Shown: positions 25,068 to 34,840 of the stretch, in pieces
How the letters are laid out: each line of letters starts with the position of its first letter
Numbering within the stretch: position 1 is the stretch's first letter
Source of the DNA: Magnetococcales bacterium
GTDB taxonomy: Bacteria; Pseudomonadota; Magnetococcia; Magnetococcales; DC0425bin3
Length of the DNA: 35,940 nt
Reading direction: 5' to 3'
Assembly (NCBI GenBank): GCA_015231175.1
Contig: JADGBZ010000033.1
Coordinates: forward strand, 1 to 35,940
The notes under the pieces: model-generated
The model's input: only the letters and a program-made list of their open reading frames with translations
Databases searched by the model: none
What the model was told of the DNA's origin: nothing
Made by a program: the position numbers and the translations under genes

Positions 25068-28000
25068 ATGATGTCGACATTTATCGAAGCAGGGATGAAC
25101 GAGAGTCTGGCCCTGTCGACCGGTTATGATCCTGCATTGGTCGTTCTTTCATTGTTGGCGGCCTATCTGGGCGCGTTCTCCGGGTTGTCGGTCAACCGCT
25201 ATTTGCGGAAGGAAAAGGAGTCAGTCCAGAGGGGGGGGTGGTTGGCCTTTGGCGCATGGACCCTGGGAGGTGGCATCTTTGCCATGCATTTCACAGGTAT
25301 GCTGGCGTACAAACTCCCCATGGCCGTGCAGTTTGACCTGGAAGCAACGCTTTTTTCCGCTATTCCCGCCATTGTCGCCGCCGCCCTGATGCTGCATCTG
25401 ATCGGACAGGAACGCATATCCAACTCGCGACTCTGGCTTGGTGGCCTGGTTGGCGGAGCGGGCATTGGCATCATGCACTACTCTGGCATGATGGCCATGT
25501 GTCTGGATGCGCAAATGTTGTTCGAGCCCCGTCTGTTCGTGGTCTCCATCATCGTGGCTGTTGGCTTGGCCGTTTTGGCCATCCATGTCCAGGATTTGTT
25601 GCGTGGCCTGGGTTTGAGTCCCGACTCCGATCCAGGTCGGCATGTCAGCCCCTTCGTTATGGCCATGGCCATCTCTGGTATGCACTATACCGCCATGGCG
25701 GCGGTAAAATTTTTCCCGGGTGGTTCCTGTCGCTTCCCGGCAGACAGGGTGATGGAACCAGCCGCTGTCGGCATGGGAGTCGCTGTTCTTTTCTCTCTCC
25801 TCATTGCCTCGGCCATTCTGGCGGCAGCTTTGCAAGATGGCAAACAGGCGCTTGAAAATAAAATTTTGCTGTTGCACAGCGTATTTCTTTTAAAAAACAG
25901 GGTGATTTTTTTTAAAGTGCTGACTGTCGCCTTCGGTCTTGTCTTGGGTGCAGGTTGGATTGTTTCTCACATTCACGATGTGACAGAGCAGATCTCCAAT
26001 CGATTTGCCCAGGAGATGGTTCTGAACAGAGTTGTCGAGGATGTTACCCATGAACTCGAATCTGTCATCTTTGATTTGAACCTGCTGGTTGACAGTGGGC
26101 ACATATCCGAATTTTTAAACAAGGAAGGTGCCCAGGCCAAGGAGAGGTTGATCAACCAGTATATTTTTATTGCCCGGGAGCGGTTGATTTATGATGAGGT
26201 TCGTTTCATCGATGATCGTGGTGTGGAAATCGTGCGTGTCCATGCCGGGCATGGAAAGCAGGCTTTTTCACCGTCATCACAATTGAAGGATGTGTCCGGC
26301 ACGGACTTTTTCAAGAATGTCATTTCCATGCCCAAGGGAGGGTTCCATGTTTCCCGTTTTGATTTGAGTGTGAAACAGGGAGAGATCGAAAAACCGGAGA
26401 AGCCTGTTGTACGTTTTGCCGCGCCTGTTTTTGATGATACGGATCGGAGAAGAGGTGTGGTTGTGCTCAATCTGATCGGGTCCGTCATTCTGGATCATAT
26501 TCGCAATATGCCAAAGGATCCTGATCTGAATATTCACCTTGTTGATCAGGAAGGATACTACTTGCTGACACCCCGCCCGGAAGATGCCTGGGGGTTCATG
26601 TATGACAGGCCCATCACTTTCGCGACGCATTTTCCAATGGTCTGGAAATATGTCGAGGGTCGGGAGGTCGGTTTGCACTCCTCCGACCAGGGACAGTTTT
26701 TTTTCCAATCCCTGACCGTCTTGCTGCGCTCGGATGTCAAGCAGGAGTTTGCCAGGAACGGGCAGGAGTGGAAGATCGTCATCCACGTCAAACCATCGGG
26801 CTGGTCCTGGAGCAAGTTACGGCAGCATCCCGTGGCCATGGTGATCTTTTTTTGTTGTTTGCTGCTGAGTGGGCTGGTGGCCTGGATCGTCACTCTGTCA
26901 ATGGTCGTGCGGCGTGATTCCAAGCTGACAGAGGCCGCAGTCCTGCGGGAACTTGAATTCCAAAAATTGGCCCTCGACGAGCATGCTATTGTTTCAGCAA
27001 CTGATGTCAAGGGTGACATCACCTATGTCAACGACAAGTTTGTGGCCATCAGCGGTTACAGTCGGGAGGAGCTGATTGGCAGCAACCATCGCCTGGTCAA
27101 ATCGAAGGAACACTCGTTGGCGTTTTACCAGGAGATGTGGCAGACCATTGCGCGTGGCCGTCCCTGGCATGGCGAAGTCAAAAACCTTGCCCGGAATGGG
27201 GAGGCTTATTGGGTGAGGGCGACCATCGTTCCATTTTTGAACGAGCAGGGAAAACCTTTCAAATATGTCTCTATTCGCACCGATGTGACGGCCATGAAGG
27301 CCATGGAAGCCAGCCTGATCGTGGCCAAGGAGGGGGCTGAGGCGGCTGCCCGGGCCAAGAGCGACTTTCTTGCCAACATGAGCCATGAAATCCGCACTCC
27401 CATGAATGCCATCATTGGTCTGAGCCACCTGTGCCTGCAAACCCTGTTGACGGCTCGCCAGAAGGATTACATCCGCAAGGTGCATCATTCGGCCACCTCC
27501 CTGCTGCGTATCCTCAACGATATTTTGGATTTTTCCAAGATCGAGGCGGGTCGTTTGGATATGGAGTCCATTGATTTCACCTTGGAAGAGGTGTTGGGCA
27601 GCCTTTCGACCATGATTGCCATCAAGGCTCAGGAGAAAAATCTGGAATTTTTGGTGAATACGGCTGTCGATATTCCTCCAAGCTTGCTCGGCGACCCCCT
27701 GCGCCTGGGACAGATTTTGATCAATCTGACCAACAATGCCATCAAATTCACCGACTCTGGAGAGGTGATCGTTATTACAGATGTCATCGAGCGACAAGAA
27801 GATTTTGTGCGATTACGTTTCACCATCCAGGATACCGGCATTGGGATGACGCCGGAGCAGATGGCAGGATTGTTTCAGGCTTTCACCCAGGCCGACACCT
27901 CCATGACCAGGAAATACGGTGGCACAGGACTTGGCCTGACCATCTCGAAACGCCTGATCGAGATGATGGATGGGAGCATTCGGGTCGAAAGCACGCCCAA

Positions 28001-29621
28001 CGTGGGTTCCCGTTTCATCTTCGACGTGCGTTTGGGTATATCCAATCGGACCATGGAAAAATCCTTTATCCCTTCGACCGACCTGCGGGGCATGCGCGTT
28101 TTGGTCGTGGATGACAATCAAAGCGCCCGCAACGTGCTTGCGGATTATTTGCACTCGTTTACCTTCAAGGTGGCCACGGCCCAGGATGGCAAGGAGGCCA
28201 TCAACAAGGTGCAGGAGGCGGACATGGCCGGCTCACCTTACGACCTGTTGATCATGGATTACATGATGCCGGAGGTGGATGGTATCACCGCAGCCGCCAA
28301 AATACGCCATGACCTGGGTTTGAGCCGGGTTCCGATCACGATCATGGCCACGGCCTACGGGGATGAAAGTGTCGTCAAACGCGCTGCCCGGGAGGCCCAG
28401 GTGGATGGCTTCCTGGTCAAGCCGGTCAGTCAGAGCCTGTTGTTTGAGTCCATCATGGATGCGTTTGGTCATGCCAAACCGGAAGACAAACGGGCCGGCA
28501 TTGTCTATGGGGCTGAGAAAGAAGTGGCTTCCCGTCTCTCCGGCGCCCGTATTCTCCTCGTCGAAGACAACGAGATCAATCAGCAAGTCGCCCGTGAATT
28601 GCTGGAGCAGGCCCAAATAACGGTGGTCTTGGCCGGGAATGGCAGGCAGGCTCTCGATCTGGTGGCCAGTGAGGCGTTGGATGGCATTCTCATGGATGTC
28701 CACATGCCGGTCATGGATGGTTTGACGGCCACCCGCGAGATACGTAAAAATGCCCGATATGACGAACTTCCCATTCTGGCCATGACCGCCAATGCCATGT
28801 CCGGGGATCGGGATTTGTGCCTGGAGGCGGGTATGCAGGATCACATCGCCAAGCCGGTTGATCCTGATGGCATGTTTGCCACCCTGGCCCGCTGGGTCAA
28901 ACCCACCCATCCCGGTGCGTTTTCGCCACAGTTGGGGCGGAGAGACGCAGGGCATTCCTCCTCTGCGGATTCTTCCTTGCACCCCCTGGAGATTCCGGGC
29001 ATCGACACCCGTGCCGGTTTGCAACGCATCGGAAACAATCTCTCAGGTTACCGCAAGGTGCTTGCCAAATTTCGTACCAACCAGGAGAATGCCGATCAGG
29101 CCTTGCGCAAGGCGTTGGCGGAGGGTGATCTGGCGACAGCCGAAAGGGTTGCCCACACTTTGAAGGGGGTTTCGGTCACCATTGGAGTCCGTGACTTGCC
29201 GGGCATCGCCGGGGATCTGGAATCAGCCATCAGGCGGGGAGATGATCCGCGGTCATGGGGTGTGTTGTTGGATCGGCTTGCCAGCGCGTTGCAAAATACC
29301 TGCGCGGCTCTTGATCAGGCTTTGCCCGATTTGGTGTCGGAACCTCCCGCACGGGCGCCGCGACACGCCATGCCCGATGGAGTCATGGGCAGCGAGGAGG
29401 TGATCCTGTTACGCAAGGCCTCAGAGCAATTGGCTGTCTTCGATGCCGATGTCGAAAATACCCTGGCTTCTCTGCGCCAGATGGCTCGATCCGGCGCGTT
29501 GCTCGACTGGGTGGAGCAGATGGAACGGCAGGTTTCTCAGTACGAATTTGAACATGCCGCACAAACACTGACCCAATGTGCCCGCGAGCTGGCTGTGGAC
29601 CTGGAAGCCAATAATGGTTGA
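25068..29621 (+). CDS. MHYT-domain hybrid sensor histidine kinase with PAS, two receivers and HPt
   Basis: The product has 1517 residues. The MHYT sensor spans about 25-255, with its repeated motifs MHFT (73-76), MHYS (136-139) and MHYT (205-208). MHYT domains are proposed to bind copper and sense O2, CO or NO. A membrane helix (281-300), an extracytoplasmic Cache-like sensor (303-585) and another helix (590-612) follow. PAS is at 632-745. HisKA has SHEIRTP with His773, and HATPase has [15 protein letters not shown] and GGTGLGL. Receivers have phosphorylatable Asp1064 and Asp1210, and HPt has VAHTLKG with His1363. After HPt comes a further helical module (1440-1510). ATG 25068 has only a weak ribosome-binding site; ATG 25071 and 25095 are alternatives. 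Its stop overlaps the next kinase gene. Confidence 0.93.
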   Translation: MMSTFIEAGMNESLALSTGYDPALVVLSLLAAYLGAFSGLSVNRYLRKEKESVQRGGWLAFGAWTLGGGIFAMHFTGMLAYKLPMAVQFDLEATLFSAIPAIVAAALMLHLIGQERISNSRLWLGGLVGGAGIGIMHYSGMMAMCLDAQMLFEPRLFVVSIIVAVGLAVLAIHVQDLLRGLGLSPDSDPGRHVSPFVMAMAISGMHYTAMAAVKFFPGGSCRFPADRVMEPAAVGMGVAVLFSLLIASAILAAALQDGKQALENKILLLHSVFLLKNRVIFFKVLTVAFGLVLGAGWIVSHIHDVTEQISNRFAQEMVLNRVVEDVTHELESVIFDLNLLVDSGHISEFLNKEGAQAKERLINQYIFIARERLIYDEVRFIDDRGVEIVRVHAGHGKQAFSPSSQLKDVSGTDFFKNVISMPKGGFHVSRFDLSVKQGEIEKPEKPVVRFAAPVFDDTDRRRGVVVLNLIGSVILDHIRNMPKDPDLNIHLVDQEGYYLLTPRPEDAWGFMYDRPITFATHFPMVWKYVEGREVGLHSSDQGQFFFQSLTVLLRSDVKQEFARNGQEWKIVIHVKPSGWSWSKLRQHPVAMVIFFCCLLLSGLVAWIVTLSMVVRRDSKLTEAAVLRELEFQKLALDEHAIVSATDVKGDITYVNDKFVAISGYSREELIGSNHRLVKSKEHSLAFYQEMWQTIARGRPWHGEVKNLARNGEAYWVRATIVPFLNEQGKPFKYVSIRTDVTAMKAMEASLIVAKEGAEAAARAKSDFLANMSHEIRTPMNAIIGLSHLCLQTLLTARQKDYIRKVHHSATSLLRILNDILDFSKIEAGRLDMESIDFTLEEVLGSLSTMIAIKAQEKNLEFLVNTAVDIPPSLLGDPLRLGQILINLTNNAIKFTDSGEVIVITDVIERQEDFVRLRFTIQDTGIGMTPEQMAGLFQAFTQADTSMTRKYGGTGLGLTISKRLIEMMDGSIRVESTPNVGSRFIFDVRLGISNRTMEKSFIPSTDLRGMRVLVVDDNQSARNVLADYLHSFTFKVATAQDGKEAINKVQEADMAGSPYDLLIMDYMMPEVDGITAAAKIRHDLGLSRVPITIMATAYGDESVVKRAAREAQVDGFLVKPVSQSLLFESIMDAFGHAKPEDKRAGIVYGAEKEVASRLSGARILLVEDNEINQQVARELLEQAQITVVLAGNGRQALDLVASEALDGILMDVHMPVMDGLTATREIRKNARYDELPILAMTANAMSGDRDLCLEAGMQDHIAKPVDPDGMFATLARWVKPTHPGAFSPQLGRRDAGHSSSADSSLHPLEIPGIDTRAGLQRIGNNLSGYRKVLAKFRTNQENADQALRKALAEGDLATAERVAHTLKGVSVTIGVRDLPGIAGDLESAIRRGDDPRSWGVLLDRLASALQNTCAALDQALPDLVSEPPARAPRHAMPDGVMGSEEVILLRKASEQLAVFDADVENTLASLRQMARSGALLDWVEQMERQVSQYEFEHAAQTLTQCARELAVDLEANNG

Positions 29622-32600
29622 CCTGACGCCCAAATCATCCATTCTGATCGTGGACGATGTCCCGGAAAATCTTGATGTTCTCAAGAATATCCTGCTGGGT
29701 GAGTACACGGTGCGTCCTGCCACCCACGGCTCGTTGGCCTTGCGTCTGGCGCGGATGGATCCACAGCCGGATTTGATCCTTCTCGACATCGTGATGCCTG
29801 GGATGGATGGATATGAGGTGTGCCGTCAACTGAAGAGTGATACGCACACCCGCGATATCCCGGTGATTTTTATCACCGCCAAATTCAGTGTCGAGGATGA
29901 GCTGGCTGGTTTGCAGATGGGTGCTGCAGACTATATCAGCAAGCCGGTCAGTCCCCCGATCGTTTTGGCCCGGGTACGGACCCAACTGGCTCTGCGCCGT
30001 ATCAACCAGGACATGGAAGAAAAAAATCGCCGACTATACGAGATCAATGAACGTTTGAATGACAGCATGGAACAGCTGTCCGCTTCCGAGGAGCGGTTCC
30101 GAGGTTTGGTGCAGACCATTCCGGATGTTGTCTACAAGATCGATGCCGAGGGGTGCTTCACTTTCTTGAACAAATCCATCGAACGGCTCGGCTACCACCA
30201 GTCCGAGTTGATTGGCAGGCATTTTTCAGAAATCATTCATGGTGCGGATGTCAGAGATGCCAGTCTGGACAAGGTTTTGAAAAAAATAGGCAAAGGCACG
30301 ATCAACCCTGAACAGAAGGTGTTCGATGAGCGACGCACCGGATTGCGCATGACGGTTGGACTGGAAATTCGTCTGCGTACCAAATCAGGCCAGGCTGCGG
30401 AAGTGGTCGAAATCAATAATATTGACGCATCCACGATCCGTGTTGAGGTCAACAGCGCCGGGATCTATGGCGATGTTGGCAACGAATCATCCTACCGCTC
30501 CCGTCGTTATGTGGGTACGGTGGGGGTCATCCGCGATATTACTGATCGGCAGCGGGTCCAGAAAGCTTTCATGGAGGAGCGGAAGTTGCTGCGTCAGCTG
30601 ATCGATGCAGTGCCTTTGCCGGTTTTTTTTGTCGACAGTGCTGGCGCCCTGATTTTTTCCAATCAAGCCTTCCGGGAATTTACCAACGTTCAGGAAGAAG
30701 GGATGGCGGCCATTTTTCTCCAGAATATTTTTGGGGCCGAAGAGGCGCCCAAGCTGGCCACACTGATGACCGGGTTGCTGGTCGATCCGGCGTGTGGGCG
30801 GGTCCATGAGGAGATGGTCCTGCAGTCAGGATCCGGGCAAGATCACCATGTCGATGTCATTCTGTCGAAATTTGTCAGGGAGAGTCAAGAAACTCCAGCC
30901 ATCATTGGGGTTTTGGTGGATGTGACGGAGCAGAAAATTTTTACCGCAGAGCTGCTCCGGGCCAAAGGGCAGGCAGAGGGGTTGGCGATCAAGGCTGCGG
31001 AAGCCAGTCGGGCCAAGGGGGAGTTTTTGGCCAACATGAGCCATGAAATCCGTACCCCGCTGAATGCCGTGATCGGTTTGACGCATTTGTGTCTGCAAAC
31101 GGAACTTTCCGATCAGCAGCGGGATTATTTGAGCAAAATCTCCCTGAGCGCTCATGCTTTGTTGCAGCTTTTGAATGATATTCTCGATTTTTCCAAGATT
31201 GAGGCCGGCAAGCTGGTTGTGGAGAGCGTGCCCTTTTCCCTGGAAAACGTTCTCGGTGAGTTGTTGACCATTCTGGGTGTCCACAGCCAGAAAAAAGGGT
31301 TGGAACTGCTGATGATGGTTGATCAGGGTATTCCCAGCCACATGGTGGGTGATGGGTACCGTCTCGGGCAGGTTTTAACCAACCTGGTTGGCAACGCCAT
31401 CAAGTTTACCGAAAAAGGTTCGGTCACGATAGCCCTTGCGGTGGCGGAAGAGACCCAGAAGCAGGTTTGCCTCAGATTTGCCGTGACCGATACCGGCATC
31501 GGCATGACACAGTCACAAATGGCCAACCTGTTCCAGGAGTTTGCCCAGGGAGACAGCTCCACCACCCGGAAATATGGTGGTACCGGGTTGGGATTGGCCA
31601 TCTGCCAACGTTTGGTGAGGTTGATGCACGGTCAGATCAGCGTGGTGAGTATGCTTGGAGAGGGGAGTTGTTTTACGTTTGTCGTCTGGATTGACAAGGT
31701 GGCCGACGGGTATCCGGTGCATCCGCTCTCCACGGAAAGTATCCAGGATTCGTTGTCCACATGTGGCCACGTCGGGGGAGCCTGGCCGGATAGGCAGGGG
31801 AGCGGGCGGGAACCAGCCGACACCCTGAGGGGTGTTGAGGTTCTCCTGGTGGAAGACAACGACATCAATCTTCAGGTGGCTCGGGAGCTTTTGGAACAAC
31901 GCCAGATGCAGGTTACCGTTGCCCGTCATGGCCGGGAAGCGGTGACGTGGGTCGGCCAACGGGCCTTCGATGTCATCCTCATGGATGTGCAAATGCCGGT
32001 CATGGATGGCCTTGAGGCGACCCGGATGATACGTGGCATGGAAAAATGCAAGGAGCTACCGATTATTGCCATGACGGCCAATGCCATGGTGGGAGATCGG
32101 GAGGAGTGTCTTGCAGCTGGTATGAACGACCATGTCACCAAGCCTATCTCCCCGGGGGAGTTGTATGCCGCTTTGGTCAAGTGGGTTCAAAGGGTTCCGG
32201 GTGAAGTGCGCGGGAGAGCTGCCCCATCCGGGTCGGGGAAGGTGCGATCCCGGGATGTTCCCCTGCCCGTTTTACCAGGAGTTGATACAGCCAGGGGGTT
32301 GCGTAACCTCGGCGGCAATGTTCCCCTTTACTGCAACCTGCTCCGAAAGTTTTCCCAGAACCAGGGGGGGGCGTGTGCGCGGATGGAACGTTTTCTGGAC
32401 AGTGGTGACGTGAGAGGATTGGAGCGTACTGCCCACACCCTGAAGGGGGTTGCGGGCACAATAGGTGCGCTGGCGCTTGCCGATCTGGCAAAAGAGATGG
32501 AAAGATGCGCCCGATTTGCGCCGGAATCGCCCGAATTGCGGGAACATCTGACTGCGGCTGCCGGGGAGTTGGCTCAAGTTGTGACAGCCGTTGCCGCGAC

Positions 32601-32916
32601 GCTTTGCCAGCAGGATCTACCTGGCGACGCAAACGACCATGCCACTCCTGCTGTCGATGCGACACCTGAGGCATTGCAACCCCTCTTCCAGGAGGCGGTT
32701 GACATGTCGCTTGCCTACGATCCTGCCGTGGAGAGTGTCATCGAAAAAATAGCGTCCATGGTCTGCGCTCTCCCCCGCAGGGAGAGGCTGGCATCCATCC
32801 AGGCCACCCTGGAGGTCTACGATTTCGAGGCCTGTCTGACGCTTCTGCATGCCTGGGCCAATGCGGAGGGGATCCGGCTGACGGGAGAGCTGCCACCGGC
32901 ACATTGTGCGACGTGA
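29614..32916 (+). CDS. Soluble hybrid histidine kinase: receiver, PAS, PAS, kinase, receiver, HPt
   Basis: The 1100-residue cytoplasmic protein has no membrane segments. Receiver 1 (7-125) has Asp58 in [13 protein letters not shown], and a coiled coil spans about 130-160. PAS1 (160-312) contains an insertion around 264-298 before '[13 protein letters not shown]'. PAS2 is at 325-440. HisKA has His477 in [10 protein letters not shown], and the HATPase has DTGIGM and GGTGLGLAI. Receiver 2 has Asp791 in [12 protein letters not shown], and HPt has His941 in AHTLKG. A C-terminal helical module (1018-1090) resembles that of the upstream kinase. ATG 29614 is chosen for GGAAG upstream and because it overlaps the previous gene's stop by 8 bases. 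There is no output domain. Receiver 1 could accept phosphate from the upstream kinase, making a coupled relay. Confidence 0.93.
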   Translation: MVDLTPKSSILIVDDVPENLDVLKNILLGEYTVRPATHGSLALRLARMDPQPDLILLDIVMPGMDGYEVCRQLKSDTHTRDIPVIFITAKFSVEDELAGLQMGAADYISKPVSPPIVLARVRTQLALRRINQDMEEKNRRLYEINERLNDSMEQLSASEERFRGLVQTIPDVVYKIDAEGCFTFLNKSIERLGYHQSELIGRHFSEIIHGADVRDASLDKVLKKIGKGTINPEQKVFDERRTGLRMTVGLEIRLRTKSGQAAEVVEINNIDASTIRVEVNSAGIYGDVGNESSYRSRRYVGTVGVIRDITDRQRVQKAFMEERKLLRQLIDAVPLPVFFVDSAGALIFSNQAFREFTNVQEEGMAAIFLQNIFGAEEAPKLATLMTGLLVDPACGRVHEEMVLQSGSGQDHHVDVILSKFVRESQETPAIIGVLVDVTEQKIFTAELLRAKGQAEGLAIKAAEASRAKGEFLANMSHEIRTPLNAVIGLTHLCLQTELSDQQRDYLSKISLSAHALLQLLNDILDFSKIEAGKLVVESVPFSLENVLGELLTILGVHSQKKGLELLMMVDQGIPSHMVGDGYRLGQVLTNLVGNAIKFTEKGSVTIALAVAEETQKQVCLRFAVTDTGIGMTQSQMANLFQEFAQGDSSTTRKYGGTGLGLAICQRLVRLMHGQISVVSMLGEGSCFTFVVWIDKVADGYPVHPLSTESIQDSLSTCGHVGGAWPDRQGSGREPADTLRGVEVLLVEDNDINLQVARELLEQRQMQVTVARHGREAVTWVGQRAFDVILMDVQMPVMDGLEATRMIRGMEKCKELPIIAMTANAMVGDREECLAAGMNDHVTKPISPGELYAALVKWVQRVPGEVRGRAAPSGSGKVRSRDVPLPVLPGVDTARGLRNLGGNVPLYCNLLRKFSQNQGGACARMERFLDSGDVRGLERTAHTLKGVAGTIGALALADLAKEMERCARFAPESPELREHLTAAAGELAQVVTAVAATLCQQDLPGDANDHATPAVDATPEALQPLFQEAVDMSLAYDPAVESVIEKIASMVCALPRRERLASIQATLEVYDFEACLTLLHAWANAEGIRLTGELPPAHCAT

Positions 32917-33035
32917 TATGGTTGTGGCATGCAGCACCTTGCCAAAAAAGTCGGTGGTGTCTGGCGTTGCCCCAATAGTATGATATAGCGTAGATTTTCT
33001 TCGATGTGGTGACACGGCCATGGAAGGAGAAAAAT

Positions 33036-33131
33036 ATGCTGCCCTTGGCGATTTTTCTTGACGCCATCTTTCTATCTCTGGCAGCCTTCTCCAGGGAATC
33101 TGGACTATGGAGCCACTCTTTATGGTATTGA
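33036..33131 (+). CDS. Possible 31-residue hydrophobic leader peptide
   Basis: ATG 33036 follows GAAGGAGA (ribosome-binding site at near-ideal spacing) and opens MLPLAIFLDAIFLSLAAFSR, ending at TGA 33129-33131. The first 18 residues are strongly hydrophobic. It sits 17 bases before the start of the unknown gene at 33149 and could be a leader or small membrane peptide. With only 31 codons, chance is a serious alternative. The rest of the 232-base gap 32917-33148 shows nothing I recognise. Confidence 0.25.
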   Translation: MLPLAIFLDAIFLSLAAFSRESGLWSHSLWY

Positions 33132-33148
33132 CTTGAATGGAAGATTTG

Positions 33149-34689
33149 ATGAACAGCAAAACGCCGTGGGAAAATGCTGCGGAATCAGATGGTACAACGG
33201 ATTCTGAGCGATACTTGACACGACTCGCACGCAAGGCATTCTTGAGCCTTTGGAGTTATTCGAACCCGTATACCGACAAAGGTCGGTCGGAGGGCAAAGG
33301 AGACGGTAAGGAGCTGTGCGACCTAATGGTGGTATTTGGAAATAACGTCCTGCTGTTTTCGGATAAGCACTGCTCGTTTTCGTTGTCCCAAGACATCAAG
33401 ATTGCTTGGCCTCGCTGGTACAAGCAAGCTGTTGAGAAGTCTGCCGAGCAACTCTCTGGTGCGGAGAGATTTCTCAAGAAATACCCGACGCGCATTTTTC
33501 TTGATAAAAGTTGTAAATATCGCGTTCCCGTCACCATACTAAATCCGAACGTTGCGCGTTATTTCCTTATCGCAGTGACACGAAATTCCCATGACGCTGC
33601 CAAGAGATTCTGGGGTGGCGGTAGTTCTGGTAGCCTGATGTTAGACACCTCCATTGAGGGGGATGCTCACTATGAGATTCCGTTCCGCATTGGTTTTCCT
33701 TTGCAGAATCAGCGGTTTGTCCATGTATTTGACGAGATGATTCTCGATGTTCTTTTAGAAAAACTTGACACCGTTCCAGATATTGTTGCCTATCTTGCGT
33801 GTAAAGAGGCCTATCTCGGTCGCAAAAATGTGCCGGTTCGTGCAGCCGGCGAAGAACAGCTTCTTGCCAATTATATGCTCACTATGAAGGACGGCAAACA
33901 TATATTGCCTGATATTGCTGATAGAACAACTGGAGTGACCTTTCTCGAAGGGGGCTGGGAATCTTACTCTGCCAGTCCTCAACGATCTGCAAAAAAAGCT
34001 GCTGATGCTCCGAGTTACATGTGGGACAGGTTCATCGATTATCAAAGCTCTTTCATCCGTGCTGGTACCGCAACGTCGTTACCAGGTTGGAATTCAACAA
34101 TATCAGACCACGAACAAGTTGTCCGGGCCTTGGCCGATGAGACGAGGCAGTCCCGCCGAATGCTAGCCGAGTCATTTCGTCACGCTCTTTCCCAAAGCGT
34201 ACCCGGTCGCATGTTTGCGAGGATTTTTTTTGGCGATAGATCAGACAGGGCCTATGTATTTCTCACAGCCCCAAAGCTTGACGAGGGAACATATGAGCAG
34301 TACCGAGACATGCGACATGATGTGTTGCTTGCCTATTGTCTCAAGGCAAAATTAAATTTCCGGCGATCATCGAGGCTATTGGGATTGCTTCAGAACCATT
34401 GTCAGAGTCGTTTTCGTCGCAGGATTTTCTGTATGTTCCATTTGGCAATGAAAAACTTAATGCTGAGGAAACGACTGTGTGGCAGAACATGATGGCAGAA
34501 TGTGACATTCTGCAATCGCCATCAGTGAGTGCGATCAAGGGCGGGAACAATGAATTTCCGATGCCATTCAACCTTCCCAAGGAAGCCGAGTTTTGTTCAG
34601 CAAAGGCAGGAATGCCGATGAACCGGGCTATGCGCAGGGCTATGGCGAAGCAGGCGCGTGGTATACCTGTCTTGCCAACACTAAAATGA
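33149..34689 (+). CDS. Unrecognised protein with nuclease-like E...D...SDK pattern, frame-shifted (-1) near its 3' end
   Basis: The zero frame runs from ATG 33149 (GGAAG upstream; ATG 33137 is an alternative without a ribosome-binding site) to a stop at 34490-34492. Its last 46 residues are Arg-rich nonsense. A -1 shift around 34354-34360 continues instead as PAIIEAIGIASEP ... MNRAMRRAMAKQARG to the stop at 34687-34689. This gives a plausible 513-residue protein. The shift point is AAATTTC (34354-34360), in phase a canonical A AAT TTC slippery heptamer. The N-terminal region has GKELCDLMVVFGNNVLLFSDK, whose E...D...K order resembles PD-(D/E)xK nucleases. No family was recognised. It is visibly more AT-rich than the rest of the window. 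The next gene is a DNA methyltransferase. It could be a programmed frameshift, a pseudogene or a sequencing error. Confidence 0.6.
34354..34360 (+). promoter_or_regulatory. Candidate -1 frameshift slippery site A AAT TTC
   Basis: In the zero frame the codons are TTA AAT TTC, so the heptamer A AAT TTC fits X XXY YYZ exactly. Slippage by one base back puts CCG next and joins the two coherent halves of the gene. The -1 frame is closed by a TGA at 34318-34320, so the switch must happen after that point. The protein text makes sense only up to about this heptamer in one frame and after it in the other. Confidence 0.4.
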
Positions 34690-34692
34690 ACT

Positions 34693-34724
34693 TGTCTGCA
34701 CATAATTATATTTAATTACAGACA
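34693..34724. repeat. Inverted repeat between the unknown gene and the methylase gene
   Basis: TGTCTG (34693-34698) and CAGACA (34719-34724) are perfectly complementary and enclose two copies of the self-complementary TAATTA (34703-34708 and 34713-34718). It lies 4 bases past the upstream stop and about 120 bases before the methylase ATG. It could be a hairpin at the transcript end or an operator for control of the methylase. The remaining intergenic bases to 34840 show no other clear signal. Confidence 0.4.
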
Positions 34725-34840
34725 CATCATGAAAGAAATCCACAGCACTCTCATTGTTTTGTTGCTCTGTTGGAGATTGTTTGACCCATTTCGGAAGCAA
34801 AATTAAGTCCATCGGAATCGAGGGGGATGACACTACGACC

